Assembly (NCBI GenBank): GCA_015143295.1
Contig: CM026570.1
Location: 19,847,250 to 19,911,249, forward strand
DNA: 64,000 bases
From: Tetracentron sinense
Lineage: Eukaryota; Streptophyta; Magnoliopsida; Trochodendrales; Trochodendraceae
Direction: 5' to 3'
In this document: one piece after another, positions 1 through 11,998 of the stretch
Layout of the letters: every line of letters starts with the position of its first letter
How positions within the stretch are numbered: position 1 is the first letter of the stretch
Notes under the pieces: generated by a model
Databases searched by the model: none
What the model was told of the DNA's origin: nothing
Seen by the model: the letters and a program-made list of their open reading frames with translations, nothing else
Translations under genes and position numbers: made by a program

Positions 1-69
1 CCGGCTGATTCTTGAGAGAAATCCTATCTGGAGTGTGGATTTCAAAGATATATTTTTTTTTTTTTAAAA

Positions 70-346
70 AGGCATTAGTGACGGAATAATTCCGTCACTA
101 ATATTAATTTAATATTAGTGACGGAATAATTTCCGTCACTAATGCCTTTCCGTCACTAAATTCGAAGTTTAAATTACCAATATTAGTGACGGAAAAATAT
201 TTCCGTTACTAATAACCTTTAGCCACGGACGCATTAGTAACGGATTAGCGACGGATAGTTTTCCGTCACTAATAGTAAATAGTGACGAAAAATCAAGCAT
301 TAGTGACGGAAAATTTCCGTCACTGCTCGGTAGTTTTCTTGTAGTG
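70..346. mobile_element. Right end of a CACTA (En/Spm) DNA transposon
   Basis: At least six copies, in both orientations, of a subterminal motif of the form ATTAGTGACGGAA lie between 70 and 330. The block ends at 331-346 with TAGTTTTCTTGTAGTG, the reverse complement of the classic plant CACTA terminus (CACTACAAGAAAA). Dense short subterminal repeats next to a CACTA terminus are the hallmark of this superfamily. The left end and any transposase lie off the window. The 3-bp target duplication expected to the right is CTT (347-349), but the matching left copy cannot be seen. Confidence 0.85.
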
Positions 347-441
347 CTTGTATCTTCATTAGAATCAACCTTCCAGATTGAAGCTGTCAAAGCTCCGGCA
401 TCTTGGGTAAGTTGTATCACCATTCCTGAGACATTGTTCAT
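347..441 (-). pseudogene. Exon-like fragment interrupted by the CACTA element
   Basis: On the minus strand this stretch reads without stops as MNNVSGMVIQLTQDAGALTA and about 12 more residues, then runs straight into the CACTA terminus at 346. The peptide looks coding (mixed hydrophobic and polar, no low complexity), but I do not recognise the family. It may be part of a gene broken by the transposon, or another TE's ORF. Function unknown. Confidence 0.25.
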
Positions 442-462
442 AGGGTGGTCATGGAATTGGCG

Positions 463-658
463 AAAGATTAGCTATGGTGGACGCCAGAGCTGGCACTCGG
501 GCATCCACAAATCATGGGGCACCTGACGATAATTTGGAGAGAAATCATTTTATTTTCTCTCCATGATTTTGACTTCTTCCCCTTTGTTATCGCCAGGTGC
601 CCCATGACTTGTGGGTGCCCGAGCACCCAGCTCGGGCGTCCATCACACCTAATCTTTT
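463..658. mobile_element. Fold-back MITE with about 70-bp terminal inverted repeats
   Basis: The left arm (about 463-533) and right arm (about 587-658) are inverted copies. Shared blocks are AAAGATTAG, TGGACGCC, CTCGGGCA/TGCCCGAG, and CATGGGGCACCTG with its complement. Only about 50 bp separate the arms, so the unit would form a near-complete hairpin. No ORF. The superfamily is not determined because no clean target duplication is visible. Confidence 0.75.
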
Positions 659-958
659 GCCCATGGATTTTGGCAGATACTTTTCATCTTACTAAAAGCA
701 GCCAACCTGGAAGCCTGCTAAAGAGACTCTAAAAAGAGGCGAAAGCAAGCAATAGAGTCAAGCTGTGAAGGAAGAGCTACTCAAAGCTGTGAGGGGCTGC
801 CCTTACTCTATTCCTTGACAGGAATAGCGAGCAGATAACAAGATAAAGATTCTCCTTCATTGTTACATCTTTTTTATCTCCTCTTTTGACTCGAGCTCAT
901 AACTCATAGCTCAATTGGATGTAAAGATACGGGCCTTACTCCATTCCTTTCAGGAAGA

Positions 959-1228
959 TCAGATAATCATCTTTTTCAATACGCTTCTGTTCCGAGAGGA
1001 CACATTTGACTGAATTGAATCATACCAGTCTCTATTAGGGGATACTTGAAAGAAAATCAAGGTGGAAGGATTTTTCATGGCAGACAGAATAAGTGTAATT
1101 TCCTCTACATGTTGATTAACTATTCTCCGGGTAAGCACCTCAAATGCTCCAACTTTTTCTAAAACGTTCGATATATAGATTGCATTTTCTCTATCAATAT
1201 TTGTATAACCAATTAAAGCAACAAGCAT
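959..1228 (-). other. Unassigned 89-aa open reading frame
   Basis: Uninterrupted minus-strand frame beginning MLVALIGYTNIDRENAIY and ending in a lysine-rich tail. Composition is protein-like, without simple repeats or a predicted membrane segment. I do not recognise a family. It could be a host exon, a TE gene fragment or chance. It is too far from the AP2 gene's last exon, and on the wrong side of its poly(A) signal, to belong to that gene. Confidence 0.2.
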
Positions 1229-1412
1229 TTTTTAGCACCCATTATCTTGTTGTGGAAAAATAATGTTGCTTTGACTGGTTGCATTTTTATCATAATGTAA
1301 CTTTAATTAGTTGCACAAGCAGTCAGGAAAATGTGATCCAAAGTAAGTGTCTAACTTTGTGGGAGAGTGGATTTGTGAGAGCATTTAATTTTAAGGCTTG
1401 TTTTTAAAAGTC

Positions 1413-1601
1413 AGTCTATATAGGTACTCCAAGTGTACTCTTAAATTCTAATCCTTTAATTCAAATAATTAAGGGTCAATATTAGAGTTGATGTAATTTT
1501 AGAAAAATGACAAAATAAGTCAAGTCAAACCGAATTTCTACCCTAAATTAATTGAATTCAAAGTTTAGGATTGAGAGTATATTTGGGAGTACCCATAGAC
1601 T
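1413..1601. mobile_element. Small MITE with AGTCTAT...ATAGACT ends
   Basis: About 190 bp bounded by inverted ends: AGTCTATATAGGTACTCC on the left and GGGAGTACCCATAGACT on the right. The same terminal phrase (GTCTAGGGGTACTCCC) occurs at the ends of the Mutator-like element at 41,882-43,074, so this is probably a short non-autonomous relative. No coding capacity and no convincing target duplication. Confidence 0.6.
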
Positions 1602-3099
1602 ATCTTTTTTTCATTTGTTTGGATTGTTTTTAATCTCCCTTTATTTCATTTTTTTGTTTAGTAGAAAAGTTATCATGTAACACACACGCATAAACCCTAA
1701 AAGCTTCCTAACATTCTGAAGAAATACTGGGAAGTCTGAGATGCCTCTAGCAAAAAAGTAACTTTTCAGAAATAATCATGAGATATGCTCAGCAAGAACA
1801 CTCCAATGGGATTCAGGAGAACCCATGCTAGTACTCTCCTTTTTAACTTACAAAATGGGCATTGCCGTGGTCTACAATGGAGTATTTTTTTGGTAAATTT
1901 CCAATTTTATTTTATTTTTTAGTAAAATTCCCCAAGTGAATAATTATATATCATTATATAAATTAATTACTAAGTTTAAATATTATCATAATTTAGAATA
2001 TACCACTATATTTAATTATTAATGTACAGTTTTAATGGATTAGGGTTGACAGGTTCCTCTTTGAGCTGGCTTCGGGTTTACCTTCTTAATCTGATTATAA
2101 GTAGATTGGGTTTGAGTTGTACTTATGTTTACGGGGTTTGACAAAATCCATCCCACCCCATTGTTAATCCTACTTATGGCCCGTTCGGAACACGAGAATT
2201 GAGGGGTGGAAATTTGAATTGGAGGATAAGAATTTCAATTCCAGTGTTTGGATGCTCACAATTCCTATGAATTCCAATTCACGGAATTAAAACAACTCCA
2301 AATTCCTGTACCTAGTGATGCAAATAAAGCTAAAAGGAAATCACTTCAGTTGTTTTGAGATAATTGGGGACTATTTGGTGGAATGCTCTGAGCTTATGGA
2401 GGATAAAAAGTTGACAGAAGCCATAGTGGTTACAGCCTCTTCCCCTCAATATAGAAATGGTGTCCCCAACATAGACGACCAGACATGTTTACATTCTAAA
2501 ATAGTCCAACTGGTTCAATATAAGAGATAATTCAAAAATTATGTTTCTTTGTTACAAAGCTCGGAATGCAATAACTGCCGGTGCCATGCTCTGTGCTGCA
2601 TTGCCAACCACAAGCCCAAATAAAATGTGGATTGCGTCAGGTTAGAAGCCGGTGTATAACTCTGAAAAATTGAATAACATGAATCCTCCCGATCATAAGA
2701 CACGATGGAAGAACAAGATTCGTGTTGCCCACCCCAAATAGTTGGAGTATGGTACTGAAAAAAGAAAAATTAACCTGTTTCGCGACCACGTTTTAGTGCA
2801 TTTTGCAATGCATTGACAGCATTTGTATGTTTAGTTGTAGAAATGGCAATGTTCTAAAAAAAAACATTTGAATGCCTTTAGAAAACTAGCCCTCCCCATT
2901 TGAAGGGTTTTGCTTCATGTAAGTATCCCAAAAAAAATTATGTTTCTACAGAGCTTTCAGAACTAAATAACAAATTAACATAAAATCTATTTGAATAGTT
3001 TGTCTTGGGTATTCATTTTATTAGAAACTGAGTCTATAGCTTTGTATGTAATGTTTGTAAAAGAAATGGAGTTTGATAATGATGCAAGAAATCAAAATC

Positions 3100-3105
3100 T
3101 TTATT
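3100..3105 (-). terminator. Candidate poly(A) signal of the AP2/ERF gene
   Basis: Reads AATAAA on the minus strand, 111 bases downstream of the gene's stop codon (3,216-3,218). The position suits a plant near-upstream element. Cleavage would be expected at roughly 3,075-3,090. This is the first good signal after the stop. Confidence 0.5.
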
Positions 3106-3215
3106 GGAATCACAGTGCCCTTACCAACCGATAATTAAGTCCGCCATGATTTGCCCTAATAGGGGCCTTTTATGCCTGAAAAAACAGAGAAGACGGGATA
3201 ACTAGCACCCGATTG

Positions 3216-3373
3216 CTAGAGTTGGGTTGATTCATCCTCGTTAAGAAACTGATTGTCTGGCTCAACATCTTCTGAAGCTGAAAATCCACCAACTCCTTGT
3301 TCACATTCCCAGTCGCCACTCTGCGGAGGCTCATATTTCTTTTGCGGTCCTGTTCCAGGCCTTCTCTGGCGTT
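3216..3373 (-). CDS. AP2/ERF gene, last coding exon (residues 189-239 and stop)
   Basis: Acceptor TTGTCAG precedes 3,373. The first two bases complete a lysine codon begun in the previous exon. The frame reads [12 protein letters not shown]..., includes [11 protein letters not shown] and stops at TAG 3,216-3,218. A longer competing frame (to 3,170) is one base out of phase with the upstream exon and lacks the family's C-terminal SASEDVEPD-type motif, so it was not chosen. Confidence 0.9.
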
Positions 3374-4337
3374 CTGACAACCGAAATGAATCAAATAGAT
3401 CCCCTCAATCAAGGCATCACACTAAAAATACAAATAAAGAAACTCTGAAGCACACTATAATAGAGTTAGGAGAGGAGAGTATACTTTTATTAGTAATTGC
3501 ATGGCGCGTCATGGTCAAGAATTCATCCCACTTGTACTGCCTTAGTTCTTTCTTCTCCTCCTCTGGGAGCTCACAGTTGGGTTCTCTCCCGCACATAAAA
3601 GCTGCCCTGCATCGACACAGAAGGACTAAGGAGTTAAAACACATTCTTGCGGATCTAACTTGCTTAGAATTATTCTTTTGCGTAACTTAAGTTACTTTAC
3701 ATACTTTGATATATTACAGATGAACTTATGTTAATTTTCATGAGTCATGTTTTATAAATAACTAAATAAGTTAAGCCAATTTGTATCCCATGTCTATGTT
3801 ATTATGTAGGAACATTTCTATATTTTTATCTACAATTGCATGAAGAGAATTTAAGATACCAACTCTATTATTAATCATGTTTACGTTAATGGTTCGTTTG
3901 ATCCTTATTTCAAATCAGATTTATGATTTCTCTTGCATCATATATTCAACAATTTCCAATCAAAAAAAAATTATATTCTATACTTTTTCTCCACTAGATC
4001 TCTTTATTTGTTTTACTCAAATCTTATCCTCAGCATCCTCTTCACAACTTAAATTATCACCCATCCCACATCCTCTTCACAAACCTAAATTATCACCCAT
4101 CCCACCTCTTTTACGAACAGTGCTATCATTGCCATTATAACCATTCAATTGCTCTTCGTTGGGACAACTGTCTGAAAATTACCTGGAGATGGTGGTAACA
4201 GAGTGAGAACTTTTCTTTGGGTTTCCAGTTGTGCATCCAGTTTTTACCTCTACTACCTTTCACTTAGACAACTCTAGCAAATTAAATTAAAAATAGGTAG
4301 ACGTTAGTACATTTAATACAAATTTATTAGTTCTCTC

Positions 4338-4379
<42 letters not shown>

Positions 4380-7300
4380 ACCTGTTGTAGGTTGAAGCCA
4401 ATGTGAAAACAGATACAGAGAAAAATAAGTAGAGAAAAATAACAAACCACACAAGACAAAATTTACACGGTTTGGTAAGGCGAGTGACTACTTCCAGGAG
4501 ATTGTTGTGCATTTGTCTTGCATTCTACAAGGAGGCTGAAACAAGACAGAGGTTCGCTCGAGCGAGATAGCTGGCTCGAGCGAGAAATCAATTCGCTTGA
4601 ACCAATATGATTGGTTTTTCGACTGAGCAAAAGTTTAGCATTCCAGTAGCCAGTAAGCTCGCTCGAGCGAGAGTATGCTTGTTCGAGCGAGTATCGCAGA
4701 TTCAGAATTAGAATTCCGAATTCTAATTCGTTTCAAACCTGGTATATATATAATACTTTTGGGTTTATGGTTTCTAGGGCAGTCCAAACTATTCTGAGAG
4801 AGAGAATTCTTTTTGAGAGGCTAGGAGTGATTTTTTATTCTCTTTACTTTGATTTAGTGAAGAAGGTGATCTCTCCGAGGATGTGGCCCATACCGGGTGA
4901 ACCGTGTATATCTTTTGTGTCATTGTGTGTTTGCTGTTAGCTATTTACAGGTTCTTTTCACCACAGAGACAAGACAATCCATGAGCTTCCATTATGCAGA
5001 AATTGCAAGATACATGAGCTTTTCTCACTCTTAAACACCGAGAGTTCTCTCTCTCCACAGAGCTAGTAAGGGCCCGTTTGGCTCACTCCTGGGAAATATT
5101 TCTCTATTCCCCATAATAGAAATCCAAGAAACCTGTTTGGATGGCATAAAATCTGGAACAAATCCCAGAAACAATCTCAGCTGGGAGTAAGAAATAAGGA
5201 GTACTCTTTTTAGTTTTAGAAACTTTTTTTTTACGAGTAAAAACACGGTTCATTAGTGTTCTTCTCGAGAGTGATAATACGGGTTCTTCACAACCCCAAA
5301 ATCTTCGCCCTTTGATCTTGGCGGCTCCTTTCCAGCGACTCCTCTCTGGCTAAGGTATGTCTGCTTCAGGCGTGTAAGCACCCCATTTTTGCACCCCCTA
5401 TCCTTCTTTTCGCTTCTTCAAAGGCTCCAAGGTTCACCCAAGTCCCAAGCCCATTTGGCCAAACTTATACCTAAACAACCCAATCAAGCTCAATTACCTA
5501 ATTTCATTACCCAAGCCCAAGTAGTCAAGCCCAATTACCCAATTGTCTTAGCTAAAACTCAATTGCTTTAGTCAAAGCCTAATTACCATAGCTCAAGCCC
5601 AATTGTCATAGTCAAAGTCCAATAACCATAACCCATGACCCATCTACTAATAACCCATGATCCATAAAATCTAATTCATATACCTATATCCATTCAACCC
5701 ACATCCAAAACCCACAAACCCAAGTCCACTTTCCACTTTCCTACAAAAGACCTCTTATTTTTTCTTCAAACCCCAAATAGCCCCAATTTTGTGTCTACAC
5801 ACTTTTTTGCCTACCTTATCACCTCTCATCAATTACACATCATTTTGACCACTCAATCACCTCCCTTACTCTCTTACATTTCTTACAACTCATTCTTACA
5901 CCTCTTACAAAACAATTAATTCTCTTACACCCTTTTTGACCACCTAATTGTTAGACGACACAAGATCCTCTCCTATAAATAGTGATAATCCTTATCCCAT
6001 AAGGATTATCCTTTCCTGTGCAAACTGTAAACGTGATCTATCCTCATCAAAGGATAAGCATCACCTTATTCTTTATTTCACTCTCTGTATTTCAGTTACC
6101 TTGTAACTCTATATATATGAGGCACAAAGATCCGAAGGAATGACCTTCACAAATTCAGTTTTGTTATTTATCTTTTATGGTATCAGAGCCACGATTGTAA
6201 GCATCTTCAATGGCAGACCCATCTTCGGTTTCAAAGACCACTGCCTCTCGTCCAGCCCTCCCTTCCCATCTGAACATATCAAATATTACCCAATTTGTCT
6301 CATCCAATCTTAGTTTCCCAAGATTTATTTGGCTACATCGATGGCTCAATTCCATCTCCATCTTCCAAACTGAATGATGGCCTCCTGAGCCTAGAGTTCC
6401 TCCAATGGCAGCGGTCCGACAGGTTACGTCATTAGTTGCCTCAACAGCACACTTACTGAAAGTGTGCTCGCTCAAATTGTTGGTCTTCCTACCTCTCGAG
6501 CCATCTGGGATCTGCTTGCTCAAACTTTTACGCAACACTCCCAGGCCAGAATCATGCAATTGCGTTTAACTCTTCAAACACTACACAAAGGAGCTACTTC
6601 CATGACTGATTATCTTAATCAGATCAAGACCATTGGGGATGCTCTAGCTACTACCAACGACCATGCTCTAGGTGGTCTTTCACTGGACTACGAGTCGTAT
6701 ATTATGGCTATCACTAATCAGGTTGAGCCATTATCCTTCCCTGAACTTCGTTCCAAGCTGCTCATCCAACGACTTCCTCAGTTTCATCCCATCAGTACCA
6801 CAGAGCAACCTCATGCTCTATTTTCAGATCAACAGCAGCCTCCTTCAAACGGTGGACGAGGAAGAGGACGTGGTCGAAAATCCTCTCGTTTTCAATCTAA
6901 TGATCGTTCCTCTCGATATCGTGGATGTGCAAATAAGGTTGGGTGTAAACCATGTTCCACTCCAATTGCTTGTGGATCAAAATTATAATTCCAGGATGGT
7001 GTTCCTCTTGAAGACCCTACTACATACCGACGGCTTGTTGGGGCCCTCCAGTATCTTACCCTGTCAAGGCCAGATATTAACTTTGCTGTAAATTTAGCTT
7101 GTCAATTTATGCATTGGCCACTTTCCTCCCATATGATTTGATTGCCGTAAAGAGGATTCTTCGCTACTTAAAAGGAACGGTTGGCCTTGGTCTCCATTTC
7201 ACCATCTCATCCTCATTTGATCTTCAAGCCTTCTCTGATGCAGGCTGTGTTGATAATCGACGATCAACCACTGGGTTCTGTGTGTACCTTGGTCCAAATC

Positions 7301-10300
7301 TCATCTCTTGGGGAAGCAAGAAACAACCAACTGTATCCCGTTCCACAGTTGAGGCTGAATGTCGTGCTCTTGCGGTTACGGTTACATGTGCAGATACTAT
7401 TTGGATAAGATATCTACTAAAGGATATTGGGCTGCCACTCACATCTCCCACTCGTATTCTATGTGACAATGTCAGTGCAAGTTATATGGCATCTAATCCT
7501 GTGTTTCATGCGTGTAGCAAACACATTGAGATTGATTACCATTTCATTCGTGAACGGGTAGTCCAAGGAGATCTGCAAATTTGCTTCGTCTCAACCAAAG
7601 ATCAAACAGCGGATATGTTCACCAAGGCTCTTCCGGGACCTCAATTTCGTTACCTACAATCCAAATTGTTGCCTTAAGTCATCGATTTGCAGGGGAATGT
7701 TAGACGCCACAAGATCCTCTCCTATTAAATAGTGATAATCCTTATCCCATAAGGATTATCCTTTCCTGTGCAAACTATAAACGTGATCTATCCTCATCAA
7801 AGGATAAGCATCACCTTATTCTTTATTTCACTCTCTCTGTATTTTAGTTACCTTGTAACTCTATATATATGAAGCACAAAGATCTGAAGGAATTAAGTTG
7901 GAAAACCTTCACAAATTCAGTTTTGTTATTTATCTTTTACCAATCACCTCTCTTACATCTCTTACAACTCAAAACAATTAATTCTCTTACACCATTTTTG
8001 ACCACCCAATCACCTCTCACCAAGTACACATCTTTTTGACTACCCAATCACCAACCAATCCAATTTGATCAACCAATCACCTCCCTTCTTCTCACCAAAC
8101 CCTATATTAATTACCAAATTGCCATAACCCCTTGAAAACTCTATAAATAGAAGTCATTCCTCCCATCTCCAAAATCCCAAGTGGAAACCCTAGTTCTTCG
8201 TCCTCTCTATCCAAAAACCTTTAGGCGCCATAACCCTTTAGAAGACTCTCGCCCTTTAATCTTTCTTTTGAGCCTTGAAGAAAAGTGAGAAGAAGTTAAG
8301 GTTTAGAATGTGTAGAGAATTCTAAGACTAAAAGCCTAGAGTTCTTCACTAACTCTCTTCTTTTGTGGACTCTAAAAAACTCCCACCTCTTTGAGCATTG
8401 GAAAAGAAGTCTTGGAGGAGTAGGCACTTCTCCCTTTATTCTTCATCTTCTTCTTTACTTCATATTTATTTATCTTTTTTTATTGGTTTCTAGTATTTTT
8501 CTAGAACCATTTGGGAATACATCTCTCTTCTCAAGTTTAGTTGGGTCTCTCTACACCAATCTAATGATGTAGAGGGACCCTACCTCAAAAGAAAAGAGAG
8601 GTCCTCCTTTTTTCCTTTCATGTAAATATTTCTTTCTTTTTTTATATACCCACTAGTGTGGATATGGGTAGGCCCATCGAGAGGAAACTAAAGCTATACC
8701 TCTGTTTTCATTTGTTTCTTCATTTAGATTCTAGTCCTTCTTCTAGAATTCTTTAGGAAAGCTCATCATCACTCTAATTTTCATATTTAGAGCTCCATTA
8801 CATCATTCATAATGGTGTATAGGGACTGCATTAGAGGGGATATGATGAGTTTTCATTTTCTCCACTTGTCACTTTTTTCCTTTCTTTTTACTTCATGTTC
8901 TATTTTGAATGGGTAAAAGATGGTTTAAGGACTTAAAAATGATATTATCAAAAATGTCTCATACCAAAGGTAATGGTATTTGATTTATTGTCAACACCAA
9001 TCTAACAAAATAGATGTTAGTTGTTCCCAAGGTTTAGACCCTAGAGGGGGGTGAATAGGGTCTATGGCAATTTAAAGATACTTCATAATTCCTTAAGCTG
9101 AATTTCAACTAAAACTAGTTAAAAGGAATTAGAAATTAAACAATTTTACTCAAACAATATAAACAAGAATGTAAAGAGAAGGGAGACAGCATGGAAACAC
9201 AAATTGACACACGATGTTATTCTCGAGGTTCGGCAACCTCCCTACGTCCCCACCTTAAACTTCCCCGCTCCAGGATTCACCACGATTTATTCAATCGCCG
9301 ATCTTCTTCTGGGTGAAGATCAAACCTTGCAAGGGAACAATCCTCTCTAGACTTAGTCCACTTTCTGGGTAGTGACCAGACCTTCCCAATCTCTTTCCGG
9401 GTAGAGATCAAACCTTACAAAGATTCCGGCTTCACGGACCAGTGTCCCACGGACCACTTGATTTTACAACCTCTTTGACAAGAGAAGTTTTTGCACTCAA
9501 ATAATTCTCCTTACATGAACTGATAAATGCCATGAACACTCACTAAAAATCTCCCAAAGATTAGAGTTCGAAAGCTCAAGAACTTGGATTTGGGGATTCT
9601 TGGTTAAACTCTATAGATTTGGAAATCTAAGCTTGGAGTGAATGATTTTAGTGATTGAAAGTATTGGAGTACTTGATTTTATTCATATTTATAGCCTTTA
9701 AGAAAATATGGTCATTAGAAGAACATTGGATTCCAAACTAGCCGTTACATGCAATTTTTCGGTTTCCCGCATGCACTCGTCGACGAGTGCACAGCTGGCA
9801 GCTGCACTTCCCAGTCATCGCCAAGTCAGATGATAAGAACAAAACAATAGTTTCTGCTACTTCACTCGTCGACGAGTATGAGTTACTCAAACCCACTCGT
9901 CGACGAGTCCTCTGATTCTTCTCAGAAAACTCATATTTGCTTAACCAAATCGATGGGCATGATTTCCTTGGTCTATTCCTTTATCTTAATCATGATTTTG
10001 GTCATTCTAAGTTACGTCAAAGGTCCTTATAAAGATGTGCAATATTATCTAAGGATCCTAAGGTCAATCTATGGCTTTGAGCAATTCAACCAATCAACCT
10101 TTGGAGACTTTTTACAAAAGCCCTAAAACCCTCACAAGACACAAAATAAACTTTTAGACCTTGCGAGTCTTCACTTTACACTTGATCTTAGATCTTCAAT
10201 TTGGCTTTATCTTCATAATCAATCTTTATGTCTTCTTGATTATCCGACTTGGACTTTGGCTTTTGATATGCTCAACTTGATCCAATTGCTTTCTTATGGC

Positions 10301-11963
10301 TTGATGGAGGAATCATCTTTAAGCTTGGTTGCATTTCCATCTTTTTGCCTTGGATGATATGCTAATGCTCTTCATAAGCTGAATTACATTTAAACTCAAT
10401 AAAACATTAGAAACACAAATGTCATTCTATTATTGTGTTATCATCAAAATCAAATATGTTACCTTAGGTCAAAAACCTAAAAGCTAACATTGGCAATAGA
10501 CCATCTACTATTCATAATGCAAACATCCCACTTTATATCCTAAATACGATATTTTAGTCTAACATCTCCTTAACCTTCTCTTAGGTTAAATTTGACTTTA
10601 GTTAAGTTTGCCAAAACCCTATCTATATGAAAATCCAAAAAAAAAAACATGATAAAATCCCAAAATACCAAAAACATTCAAATATAATAAAAATACCAAA
10701 AACATTCAAATATAACCAACCAACTTAGCATTTTTGCTTGTAAGAACTATTATGGTTTGATCCCAGCAAGTTCGCTAAGTAGGCAGCCCTAATAGGTCCA
10801 GCTCAACTAGGATTAGTTTCCCTTTTTCCCTTAATCTTGTTTTATTTACTTAATTAGTATAATTAAACAACATACTTAAGTTCTATTTGAATTTCTTCTT
10901 TAATTGGCTTAGACATAGGGAGTAGGTTACCATCTCTGGATCGGGGTCCTAGGGTGCCTAACACCTTCCCTGGGACTTAAAAGAATCACTTACCTAGAAT
11001 CTCATTTTGGAACTTAGGCCTTATCCATTGTATATTTGGGATCATATTTCCCCTTAATAAAATAGGTGGTGACTCTTATTTTAGGCGTTTAGCATTGTTC
11101 CTCCGTAGGGCCCAGTCCGGAAGGAAATACGGTAAATTCTCTTGCTCACAAGGCGGTCATTATTAAAAATATGTAATATTATTATTGTTTAAGGATATAC
11201 GAGTTTAATTTATTTGAATATTATAGTTAAACAAAAAAATTTGCTATTTTATATACTTCTCATGTCTTCTACCATATAATATGTTAGAGTTTGTCTATCT
11301 AACAAAAAAAGGGTTTGCAGATAGAAGAAGAAAGAAAAGACGAATAGTATCAAGTATGTTTCCCTCATACTAACCTGTCATCTCTCTCGCTCAATAGATG
11401 GACCAACTTATTGGTTCCCTTTGTCTATAGATGGACCATATGGTCCCCGTCTGTTTTTTGCATGGTTGTTAAAGAAGTCGCAACCAGGCATACAACTGAA
11501 CTTAGGCGGCCCAATAACAAAAAAAAAAAGCCTATAAATGCCCCGAATTCCTTTTACGATTCACAAAACTCTCATAAACCCATATTTAAAGGGGTCATTT
11601 ATAATTTAAATAAGTGCAACCCCACAATTATATATTTTATTTATTATATGTTTTTTTATTACTTTTATGGAGTAAAATTGAAAAGAAATGAAAATAAGAG
11701 GTATTGTCTCTCCCTCTCTCCCCCTTCTCTCCCGTCTTCTCTCCTAGAACTGTCTCTATGGAAGGTTCTGTCAAAGTGCATATTGACAATTGAAATTTTG
11801 TAATGTATATGCATTGCAAGGCCCTTTATTCAAGGAAATCCGTCATACATATATCTCATATTAGGGAATTTTTACAACAAAAGGTTCATCAGGTGACGCC
11901 TCAAGCGTTCATGGGGTCTATCGCCTCAAGTTGCCTAGTCGCCTTGACAACCATGCTCTCACC

Positions 11964-11998
<35 letters not shown>

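Larger units (their letters stand above)
659..3099. other. Intergenic stretch downstream of the AP2/ERF gene
   Basis: Mostly unassigned AT-rich sequence. A minus-strand open stretch at 959-1228 (89 aa) and a small MITE at 1413-1601 are listed separately. Around 2178 the phrase GGCCCGTTCGGAACACGAG looks like one end of a hAT or PIF-type MITE, but no partner end was found. A plus-strand open stretch at 2315-2530 has no recognisable similarity and is left uncalled. Confidence 0.5.
5949..7939 (+). mobile_element. Complete but internally deleted Copia (Ty1) retrotransposon
   Basis: Two similar LTRs (5,949-6,177 and 7,698-7,939) flank a 1.5-kb interior. Flanking 5-mers are CTAAT (5,944-5,948) and CCAAT (7,940-7,944), a target duplication with one change. 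The interior has a tRNA-Met primer site, the first part of gag and the last part of reverse transcriptase plus RNase H. Protease, integrase and most of the reverse transcriptase are missing. It cannot move by itself but keeps all cis sites needed to be mobilised by a relative. It is inserted in the U3 part of the solo LTR. Confidence 0.93.
5373..11150 (+). mobile_element. Solo LTR of a large Gypsy (Tat/Ogre-like) element, carrying nested insertions
   Basis: Begins TGTAAGCACCCC and ends CTTGCTCACA. The 5-bp target duplication AGGCG is present on both sides (5,368-5,372 and 11,151-11,155). The right part has the phrase GGGTGCCTAACACCTTCCCT and a GGTGGTGACTC block, which I associate with U5 regions of large plant Gypsy LTRs. 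Removing the nested Copia element and the second solo LTR leaves about 2.3 kb. No internal domain or primer site follows, so it is a solo LTR, presumably from LTR-LTR recombination. Confidence 0.8.

Noticed and set aside
3170-3412. 80-aa minus-strand frame at the end of the AP2 gene
   Set aside because: It is one base out of phase with the upstream exon. The in-phase reading stops at 3,216 and carries the family's C-terminal motif.
5071-5250. MITE starting GGGCCCGTTTGG
   Set aside because: The left terminus looks right, but no inverted right end or duplication was found.
10479-10489. CTAACA as the right end of the reverse solo LTR
   Set aside because: It gives no target duplication. Moving the end to 10,495 gives a perfect ATAGA duplication and still ends in CA.
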